Assembly (NCBI GenBank): GCA_030180075.1
Contig: JASNJN010000157.1
Location: 1-34,819 of the forward strand
Direction of reading: 5' to 3'
Length of the DNA: 34,819 bases
DNA from: Mikrocytos mackini
Taxonomy: Eukaryota > Endomyxa > Ascetosporea > Mikrocytida > Mikrocytiidae
In this document: positions 26,818-34,819 of the stretch, piece by piece
Numbering within the stretch: position 1 is the stretch's first letter
How the letters are laid out: each line of letters opens with the position of its first letter
The notes under the pieces: generated by a model
Told to the model about the DNA's origin: nothing
Databases searched by the model: none
What the model saw: only the letters and a program-made list of their open reading frames with translations
Translations under genes and position numbers: made by a program

Positions 26818-27168
26818 GATGTTTAAGATTAAAAAAAAAATTAATTTTCGAAAAGTATTCTCAAAATACCTGCATATACAAGCAGTTATAGCTCCGAATA
26901 TTAAATTATATGTTAAATATGTCTCTATATTGTATATGAGAATGTTAAATAATATATTTGGTCATTGGTTGATTATCTTTTTCTTATAACAACTTGAAAA
27001 CTTTAAGCAAGCTATAAAAACATATTTAATTAAATGTATCGTATTTATTTGTGCTACGTTTGATCGTCTGTGTGGTACCCAAGTGAATAGATACCACCCG
27101 GATACCTTTCCCAAGCGGTTAACGGCCCGGTTACCAATTCATAAATAATTTTTAAATACAAATCGATA
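26818..27168. other. Leader region before the Ty3/gypsy frame; LTR not identified
   Basis: AT-rich sequence up to about 27050 gives way to GTGGTACCCAAGTGAATAG and GATACCACCCGGATACC, which could belong to a primer-binding site or leader. No terminal repeat partner was found downstream, so an LTR cannot be delimited. Confidence 0.3.
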
Positions 27169-29406
27169 ATGACTTTTAACAAAAACCAGCGGGCTTTCAG
27201 GAACTTCCAGCCCAGATTCAACGATGAGACCTTATCACTCTATGATAACCTCCTGCTTTTCGGTCATTCGGCCCTAAGGCACGTCAAAATGAATTCATTA
27301 GACACAAAGGACATAGTGTCACATCCACTGATTGAGACGCTCCAGGACGTCGACCCTGACTTCTCATCAGAACAAGCTTCCTTCGAAGTGAACCCCCAGA
27401 ACACAACACTGAAGATACAAAGAAGAGTACGACTACTGACAGACATTGGGAGACAGGACGTAATAAAGTGGACGAACGATATGAAGGATCTAGTAAAGAC
27501 TTGCGGTTGGGAAGAAGCTGTCGCCGGAACGACACTCACATCACTCCCCTCCCCCGCATTACAAACAGCAGTGTCCAACGTTCCCGCCTTTAACGACAAA
27601 GTAGCAACCCTCCTAAGTCTCAAATACCCCGTTTGCTCAGCTCCAAAGTACTACAGCGCCATCAACCAACTCAGACAAGGCGCCTTCGTCACCCTCAGTG
27701 ATTATGTGGAAGCTATTAAGTTCGTATGTACACGATTGGGACTTACAAAGAGGTTCACACCTGAACAAACCCTCATGAAGGAGGAGGAAACATTCTACAG
27801 TGGTTTAACAGATCGAACAAAACTTGAAATGGCCAGACTCAACGTCACAACCTACGACGAGGCATTTAAGATCATCACGTCTACGGAAACCATTATGATA
27901 GAACAGATCCGTAGCCAACAAGAACAGTTTAAACAAGAGAGACTACTCCACTCTCCGAGCGACAACATTCTTAAAGGAAACAGGGAGTCCAGGTGGAACA
28001 AAGAGAAGACAAGAACAAACTTCACACCAATTCCAAGAACTTCTTCAACGCCGACTCCTCATCCTAAGAACGACCGTTACTGCTCCTTCCATAAGTCCAA
28101 GGGACATGATACCAAGGATTGTCGTGCCCTAAATCAGGACAAGAAAGAGAGCACATATACAAAAGGGACAAACAACCGTGTAAACAGTGTTGCAAGAGAA
28201 CGACGACACACCTCCAACAACACTCAACCCATGAATGCCATACAAGAGAGAGCCTCCGCTATCACAACCTTAGGGATAACTTGTTCTATCCAAGGAACAC
28301 GAGCGAAAACACTCGTGGATACTGGCGCGACGGAAAACTACATCTCTAAAACATTCGTTAAACAGTTGGGACTAAAGACGACCAGACTAGACAAAGACTT
28401 CGTTAAACTAGCAAATAAAGCGAGCGTTCAAGTCACCGAATGTTGCATGATTTCCTTCCAAATCGAAGAAGACAACTCCATCCTTTACCAAGCCGATTTC
28501 AAGGTTTTCCCAGATCTAACTACAGACCTCTTATTAGGAATGGAATTTCTACTAGAGCACGAAGCTCTAATTAACTTTAAAGATGGACTGATATCTATAG
28601 GAAACAGATCACTTGAACTCCCAAGACAACATAGCAGCTTAGGAAGAATTGACAGAGAGTTATGTGAAAAGACAAAGATATGCAACATCGTTTCTCTCCC
28701 GAAAGAAACAGAGAAACTACTACTGGATTACCAAAACAACAATCCCACCTTAGGAAACATACAAACAGTTCAACACCAGATCAACTTAAAAGATAAAACA
28801 CCCATTCATAGTCGACCATACAGAATTCCGGTCGCAAAACTTAAAGAAACACAACGAGAACTCAACAAACTCTTGGATCTTGGCGTAATTACACCTTCGG
28901 ATAGTGCCTACTGTGCCCCGGCATTCCTTATCTACAAGAAGACAGGCGGCGTACGATTAGTCATCGACTATCGTAAACTAAACAACCAAACTATCCCTCT
29001 TAATTACCCTTTACCAAGAATCCAGGATTTTTTAGTTCAATTAAAAGGTGCTGAGGTATTTGGCCAACTTGATCTTAACCTCGGGTACTATCAGATCAGT
29101 ATCCAACCCGAACACCGACAATATACTTCATTTGTTCTTAACGACAACCAATTTGAATTCGTCAGAATGCCCTTCGGCCTCTGCAACGCACCACGTACTT
29201 TCCAGCGTGCGATGCAAAACATATTCCAGGGATTATCGTATGTCAAAATTTACCTTGACGACATTCTAATCCATTCGGAGAAGAGAGAGGATCATAAGGA
29301 GCATCTCAAGACCGTTCTAGGGATTGCAAAAGAACATTCAATGTCCATAAACTTCAAAAAGAGTCGTTTCTATCAAGACGAAGTAACATACTTGGGAAGT
29401 GTATAG
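27169..29406 (+). pseudogene. Ty3/gypsy retrotransposon Gag-Pol, truncated after RT
   Basis: One 745-codon frame joins a Gag region, a zinc knuckle of the CxxH form (Cys305, His308, His313, Cys318), an aspartic protease with LVDTGAT (active Asp384) and a reverse transcriptase. The RT shows VRLVIDYRKLN, FGQLDLNLGYYQI, FVRMPFGLCNAPRTFQ and YLDD (695-698). It ends at VTYLGSV plus a TAG, just past the RT thumb. RNase H, integrase and 3' LTR are missing, so the element cannot transpose by itself. The single fused Gag-Pol frame is typical of Ty3/gypsy elements of fungi and microsporidia. The frame itself is clean, so the truncation is fairly recent. Its GC content is higher than the surroundings. 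Confidence 0.93.
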
Positions 29407-29570
29407 AATATAAATTATAAGTACCGAGTTTGTCAAATTATAAAAATTAATTATTTAAAAAGGTTTGGTATTAGTGACAAGCACTAAGAGGGTCATAGTA
29501 CCATCATAAGGTACGACCACTCTACATCTCCCCTCTTAAGGCTCTCCTCCGGGATGGCTGGAATCTTGTA
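29407..29570. other. Post-RT flank with small palindrome
   Basis: The sequence departs from retrotransposon coding at the stop codon. GGTCATAGTACC and GGTACGACC (around 29493-29519) form an imperfect hairpin. C-rich sequence leads into the repeat array that follows. No gene is present. Confidence 0.35.
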
Positions 29571-29571
29571 T

Positions 29572-30338
29572 CCCACACTTTCTTCCATTTCCCGCACTTT
29601 CTTCCATTTCCCACACTTTCTTCCGATTCCCACACTATCTTCCAAACCCCACAATCGTCCATTTTAGCATGATTACTGGTGGTTTTATGGTGTTTCACAC
29701 ATCCTAACCGATGTATGACGATATTTCTCAGAGACAGAGACTGTTTAGATCGGTTAGTACGAAAATCCGCATTATATTCTTGAATATTACGCGCACGTTC
29801 TCAATTTTTAAAATTTGAAAATTTAAAGCAATCAAGTCATATAAACGTGTAGAATCGACTTCCCAGCTTTCATAGCCTAATATATTTGTAATAATTTTCA
29901 AAAATTATCTTTAAAATTTAATATATTTTATGCACACATACCATATTTAGCGATAAAAATCAACTTAAAAGTCACTGTAATTTGAGTATGTAGTCAGCAA
30001 TTCAACTGTGTAGATATGCTTATATTTATTCATTAAACAGATAAGATGCAATAATTGGTCAATATTCAAAGTATTTTGTTGTTCGTTAGGCTCGGAAAAA
30101 ACCCAAAAAACCATTTTTAATTTAGCAAAAACCTATACTAGAGTACTCACTGAAAATGTTAAATATGCACAATATGGGGCTAATGTGAGTATGTAGCCGT
30201 GAGATGACATTATTTTCCGCATTTCTGGTAAAAATCATGATAAAATTGATCTGAGTGTGGGATTTGGAAGAAAGTGTGGGAAATGAAAGAAAGTGTGGGA
30301 AATGGAAGAAAGTGTGGGAAATGGAAGAAAATGTGGGG
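29572..30338. repeat. Foldback-like structure 1: inverted arrays of 19-bp repeats
   Basis: At 29572-29653 the unit TCCCACACTTTCTTCCATT is repeated about four and a half times with exact 19-base spacing. At 30254-30338 the reverse complement unit (AAGTGTGGGAAATGGAAGA) is repeated equally often. Some 600 AT-rich bases lie between. Terminal inverted repeats made of short tandem repeats are the hallmark of foldback elements such as Drosophila FB. No flanking target duplication was found, and no transposase lies inside, so mobility is inferred only. Confidence 0.75.
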
Positions 30339-30599
30339 TGACGATTTATAGCCATAAATGAATGATTCAATTTTGTATAACCAATAATACGCAACTTACT
30401 TTTCAGTGTTCTTTGGGATGTTGTTGATAATTTAGCATGATTTTGCATGTTTCCAATCAAATCGGAACAAACCGTCCATATTTTAAACCTCAACCTTATC
30501 AGCCCGATTCAAACGTCAGATTAAAATCGTAATAACACGGAGTATTGGGGTAATATGATAATATATGTCGGGTATAAAATTCGGTAATGTTTGTCGAAT

Positions 30600-31280
30600 T
30601 TAATCATAAAAATCTATGTAGGAAAGTCATTCCACAAGGGAAACTATCGGACATGTTTTGGGAGCATGTACAAAAATTCCCTTCGCTCTCCTAAAGTCTC
30701 GTCATGATGGAGTCGTTCTGCAAATAGCAAACGAAGTCATCAGAAGACGAGGCCTAGGAGACAAACTCAAGCTATCAGATATGGGTAGAAGAATCGAGAA
30801 AAACTCGGACTCCTTCCAACTGGTGCTAGACCAAAGGCTATGGGTTGAAGGTATGGAGGGTAAACCACATTCCCTCCTTCCGGATATCATAGCAATAGAC
30901 CATGCATCCAGGCGGGTAGAATTGCTAGAAGTAGCAGTACCCGCTGAGGATTTGATTAGATCTCNGGAAGAAGAGAAGTCCGGGAAATACCTGGATCTCA
31001 TCCCTGTTCTTCGGAACCAGTATCCTGGGTTCGAGGCGAAGGTGGGAGCCTTCATTATTGGTCAACTCGGAGTAATTTCCAAACGCTCTGCACAAAGTCT
31101 AATTCACTTTTTAAAGAGGTCCTGCAAACAGCAGGTAATCTCCTGGGCAAACAAACCCAAGCGGATCCGCACAATTACCCATCTCGTTGGGAAAATCCAG
31201 AACGTGGGGTTGAAAGGATTCTTGGTGATCTACAGCTGGCTGAGGGGGCCCGCTGAGAACGTAGCCGAAGAAAGCAGTGT
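30600..31280 (+). pseudogene. R2-type LINE 3' end: restriction-like endonuclease domain
   Basis: The frame starts in a broken Cys/His knuckle (CRK..., then GHVLGAC) and continues KSRHDGVVLQIANEV. The endonuclease core has LPDIIAID followed by VELLEVAVP, a PD...E pattern, and EEKSGKYLDL as the lysine region, then GAFIIGQLGVISKR. This order is typical of R2/NeSL-group non-LTR retrotransposons, whose C-terminal nuclease nicks the target. A frameshift separates the first cysteine from the rest, and the reverse transcriptase is absent, as in 5'-truncated LINE copies. One base is ambiguous at 30965. The homology fades at about 31280, where ambiguous bases occur. Confidence 0.72.
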
Positions 31281-31289
31281 NTCCAGANG

Positions 31290-32469
31290 ATCTAATATCT
31301 TTAAACAAAAATACATTATTGTCTATCTTCTTTGGTTGCTCGAGTTCACCTAACAACTCATCCATACCACTGCTCTCTTTTTCAAGATTACTACCGCTTC
31401 TTTGCACAAACCTTATATTATCCCTGTCCCTATCCATAGGCCTTGGTTCCCTTCCTGGAGGGGGCCTATTCATCGGGGCTGGTCTTCGGAGATTTGGATG
31501 ATATTTGTCGAATATTTCCCCTAATTTGACAACATTGCCACTATCCTTTATGTCCATCCACTGTTTAATTGTCAGATCAGGAACTTTTTCTCTGATAAAG
31601 CTGTCGTTAAATAGAAAATTGTAGACTTTATGTCCCCTCATTGTCCACCATTCAATCCTGGCGTCCAGAGGTTTATACGCCAATGGGCATTTGTCATTGT
31701 TCTTGTATCTATCAAACCAAGTCCCTACAGCTGTTTTGACCCGCTCTGCTAGGGTGGGCCACTTACTTTCGTGTGTATCATGAAAGACGGCCCCTACTAG
31801 TATCCAAAGAACGGGAGGGATTCTATCTTCAACCAGGTCATTGATAACAGGCGACATCTTGTAAGGGAATTGGGCTTTAGGAAATTCGAACAATTTAAGT
31901 GATCTGTCAACTGCTCCTGTGCTCACTTCTCCTAACCCTTTAGTCGCCATCTGTTCTTTTATCCAGGCTGCTGCTTTATGCTTCGGCTGTTCGATTGCTG
32001 AAAACCAAAGCAGTCTATCTGCTCTTAAGGCTTTTCTGACAGTCAATTCAGCTTTCCGAGCTTCTTCAGCAACCTGTGCCATCCTTTTGGCCGGCGTAGC
32101 TTGTTCCTTAAGCGAATCTTCTTTCTTTAGGATTTTGGCAGTGCGTTCGCTTATAATTTGCGTCCTACCTTTGCCACTTAAAGAAGTACTTGCCTTTTTG
32201 CTATCGCCTAAGGCCACGACCATTGGTTGGTTCTTCCCTTGGTTAGCTGTTTCGACTTTTCTGAGTCCCTTGAGTTCTGCTTTTATTACTCTTAAAGCAA
32301 CAAGGCCCTCTGGCGTTTCGATATCCAGCTTGTCCACTTTCTTGTAAAGTTCTTCTCTCTGTTTTGCGCACTCGATTCTAAACCCGTCGATTATGCCCAC
32401 TGTTTTGGGTTTCTTTGGGTTTTCCTCTTTCGTGTCGCTTACAGTGGGTTTAATTCGAACTGGCCACAT
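31290..32469 (-). CDS. Gag-like or ORF1-like retroelement protein, partial
   Basis: The minus-strand frame encodes a charged, soluble protein of almost 400 residues. It has a Lys/Glu-rich first third (AKRMAQVAEEARKAELTVRK), a globular middle with WFSAIEQPKHKAAAWIKEQM and LWILVGAVFHDTHESKWPTL, and a Pro/Arg-rich segment (RRPAPMNRPPPGREPRPMDR). Such a layout is usual for capsid-like Gag or LINE ORF1 proteins, but I cannot place it in a family. Its first ATG lies inside a tandem repeat array, so the true start may be lost. Beyond about 31290 the frame merely reads antisense through the LINE fragment. Ambiguous bases at 31281 and 31288 mark that junction. Confidence 0.5.
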
Positions 32470-32780
32470 TTTTACCAAAACAGCCACAAAAATTCAAACT
32501 GGCCACATTTCTACCAACTGGCCACATTTTTTCCAAATAGCCACATTTATGGGCACTCAATTTCTAAAAACTCGAGTGTATGCCAATAATACAGTTTCTA
32601 ATTATGAAAAAACGACTGAAATTATCAAATTAAAATACGAGGTACGATTTTCACCACTATTTAAGCGTATATCTTGTCGTGACAAAAAATGTGGCTATTT
32701 GGAAGAAAATGTGGCCAGTTGGAATTTTTGTGGCTATTTGGAAGAATTGTGGCCAGTTGGTAGAAATGTGGCCAGTTGGA
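32459..32780. repeat. Foldback-like structure 2: inverted arrays of 19-20-bp repeats
   Basis: The left array (32459-32550) repeats CTGGCCACATTTCTACCAA-type units about four and a half times. The right array (32683-32780) repeats AAATGTGGCCAGTTGGAAG-type units about five times in inverse orientation. A spacer of about 130 bases separates them, so the strand could form a long hairpin. Units alternate between GGCCAGTTGG and GGCTATTTGG forms. They resemble those of structure 1 (AAxTGTGG...GGAAG) and have the same period and left-right polarity. No flanking duplication is visible. Confidence 0.8.
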
Positions 32781-32789
32781 AGTCAGCCG

Positions 32790-33206
32790 TATGGGCTGGC
32801 CCAAAATGTATCTTCTCTCATATTTGCGTATATTTATGTGTGTATTTGACCAAACCCTAATAATAACAAGCCGAACTATTTCCATATAGATTTTTTATCG
32901 TTTATGTTAAAAAAAATAATTTTTTAATATTAAAATTGACTAATATTTGACAGTATATTACGACTTTTATCAGTATATTTTTCTATTTTAAAAGTTTAGA
33001 ATATGTGGCTAAACGGGTTCTTTTATTGGGTATAAAATACCAATCCCTAATTATAATATACAAAATATAATTAACCAAAAATGAAATTAAAAATTTTTAC
33101 TAAATGCCCGAAAATAATTGTTCGGATACTCGGGTTTGAAATTGCCCAAATATCCGAGGTGCGATTCGAGTATCCGAATATGTTAAACCCTACAGATAAG
33201 CAATAT
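32790..33206. other. AT-rich DNA, possible eroded MITE
   Basis: No gene is supported. CGGATACTCGGGTTTG and GAGTATCCGAATATGTTAAA (33122-33187) form an inverted pair ending in ACCCTA, which may be the end of an older MITE. Confidence 0.35.
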
Positions 33207-33214
33207 ATAATTAT

Positions 33215-33684
33215 TAGGGCTCTCAGAAATTGCTTTTATATTTATATAGGAAATTGCCCTGAAAACATGCATTCTTTGCGCCAAATTGCCTCTAAAACGA
33301 TAAAAATTCAGCTATTTTATAAGTAAATTGAAAAAATTCCATCCCAAAATGACCTAAAATGACAAAATAATTCTGATTATGTGCTAATAACGTTATTAAA
33401 TAACTATTAATGATAAAATTGACGAGTATAATTTTTTATTTTTGGCCAAAATTTTTAGTAAAATTTTATCAGATTCTCGACTCAAATAATTCCATTTATT
33501 ACGCCAAATTGCTGTTATTTTAGTCAATTTACCTAAAAATTGCCCAAAATTGCTCTATTGCCTTTTATTGCTTTTATAAATCGCTACCAGAGGCGCTTTG
33601 GGACCTGCTAATCATTCTAGAGCGTTAAAATAACGTAATAATAATCATATGCAATTTTGAAAAAATTGCTTTTTGGGAGCCCTA
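33215..33684 (-). mobile_element. 470-bp hAT MITE family, copy 2
   Basis: This is full length and inverted relative to the copy at 23521-23993. The ends are TAGGGCTCTCAGAAATTGCT and, on the minus strand, TAGGGCTCCCAAAAAGCAAT. The octamer ataattat is repeated exactly at 33207-33214 and 33685-33692. It is non-coding. Confidence 0.92.
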
Positions 33685-33692
33685 ATAATTAT

Positions 33693-34819
33693 TATATCTG
33701 ACTGATTCGAATAGTTCCGGTATCCGACTTAAAATATTCGATACTGGATATGTGATCGAAACGGCTAATTGCAAACCCTATCCCATAGGTGAAGATGTAG
33801 TAAGTACTCACTAAATCGGAAGACAGGAGATGGAAGGGAATATAGGATTGTGGAAATAAACGGAATGTGTGTTGAGATGTTGGAAGACACTGAAGCCGAC
33901 TTGTCTTGCTTATCATTAGGGACTACAGAAATAGGTCTTATTTTAGGTGGAAAACCTAGGCAATAAGCAGAGAAATATGTTCAAAATAAGCTTTAAAAAG
34001 TAGTTATAAATTTTCTAGAAAATTATTTTAAACCAAAGTTTTGATTTCAAATAATAGACTTGACCACGTTCAAAAGCCGGATCTTTTAATAAATATCACA
34101 CTTGACAAACAGTTCGATGGTTTTCCTAAACATCTATATTTTACTTGGAGTTTTTAAGAGCTCTAGGTATTTTGCTCTTTTCTCGAATTCCCTTCTTTAA
34201 TTTGATCTTCAATAGGAACCGCGCATAAAGGAGTTTTGTGGTTCTACCATGGTTAACCACTATTAAACTCAGAATACAGAACGAGGCGACTTTTTATCAT
34301 CCTCCATCCAAACCTTTGGGTATCAAATTAACTGAAAATGTTCATAGCATTTTACAAGCCCGTCCATTTGGATGTTTTTAATCTCGTGTTTCAATATTTT
34401 TCTATTTATGACTTTATTGATGGTATGTATCGCCATGGGGTTATGCTTGCTTTAAAACAGTTCAAATGATATATTGGATTTAAATTATAAAATCTTTTGT
34501 TATTTTAATTTATATTTGTTTTATCTCGCTTAAACTACTTTTAGGTTTGTTTAAGTTCGCATGTGTACGGGAAGAACGTTTTCACATATGAATACAGGTT
34601 ATGAATAGAAGTTCATAAGCAAAATACTTGTTGAAAATTTTGACAAAGCGTGGATATTTTATATGAACGAATGTTTTTTATGAGTAAAAGTACCTGTTAT
34701 TAAATTTATAATTTCCAATACAAACCTTTTATATTAGAAGTCGAAGCACATTCATAAAACTAAACAACAATTGATGGGTTTNTNNGTTTAAAAGGTGATA
34801 TTATTAATAATTTTGGTCT
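33693..34819. other. AT-rich terminal region, nothing recognised
   Basis: No gene, RNA or defined element was found. TTGCAAACCCTA at about 33770 could be an eroded MITE end. Three ambiguous bases lie at 34782-34785. Confidence 0.45.

Noticed and set aside
29572-29653. Regular short repeats that might suggest a CRISPR array
   Set aside because: Units are directly adjacent without unique spacers, the genome is eukaryotic, and the array has an inverted partner.
31111-31290. C-terminal extension of the Gag-like frame
   Set aside because: This part is the antisense of the LINE endonuclease fragment; the frame continues there by chance.
32393-32860. 155-codon plus-strand frame
   Set aside because: It reads through both foldback arrays and their spacer; repeat translation is not evidence of a protein.
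33081-33326. 81-codon frame near the right end
   Set aside because: It enters the MITE at 33215 and has no homologous look.

Overview
The window looks like nuclear DNA of a microsporidian with an expanded, transposon-rich genome. The evidence is a compact island of intronless, short eukaryotic genes (Sen1-type helicase, proteasome Rpt5, SRP receptor beta, farnesyltransferase beta), AAATTT-type motifs just upstream of several start codons (a known microsporidian promoter signal), an AT-rich background and a dense load of decayed DNA transposons and retroelements. A large-genome lineage such as Hamiltosporidium would fit, but that name is inference.

Layout. Positions 1-8700 are gene-free. They hold the 3' end of a hAT transposase relic, an unrecognised decayed reading frame, several hAT-type MITEs with 8-bp target duplications, a Tc1/mariner-type relic that received a GC-rich ~810-bp element (16-bp target duplication) which itself received a 61-bp MITE, and a second diverged copy of the GC-rich element. 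Positions 8768-15379 are the housekeeping island: a small unknown gene divergent from a Sen1-like helicase, then Rpt5 convergent to it, tRNA-Thr(UGU), SRP receptor beta, and farnesyltransferase beta whose stop codon overlaps that of the SRP receptor gene. Positions 15.6-24.1 kb return to mobile DNA: a mosaic of hAT, piggyBac and hAT transposase pieces, a Tc1/mariner relic containing a hAT MITE, three adjacent perfect hairpins before another hAT relic, a GC-rich 220-codon frame closed by a MITE, and a 43-bp minisatellite split by a MITE.

Positions 24.4-26.8 kb carry two tandem, related genes with a common C-terminal architecture. They faintly resemble the tunnel-fold RNA triphosphatase (Cet1) family but lack its first metal-binding motif. 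Positions 27.1-33.7 kb hold a truncated Ty3/gypsy Gag-Pol, the restriction-like endonuclease end of an R2-type LINE, and a Gag-like frame. Two foldback structures lie here: inverted pairs of 19-bp tandem repeats with related units. The last 1.1 kb shows no gene.

The working genes serve separate housekeeping pathways (RNA termination, proteolysis, protein targeting, prenylation) and do not form one system. The most unusual signals are the two related foldback elements and the duplicated, degenerate Cet1-like genes. Isolated N bases lie at or near two element junctions, so those joins may be assembly artefacts.
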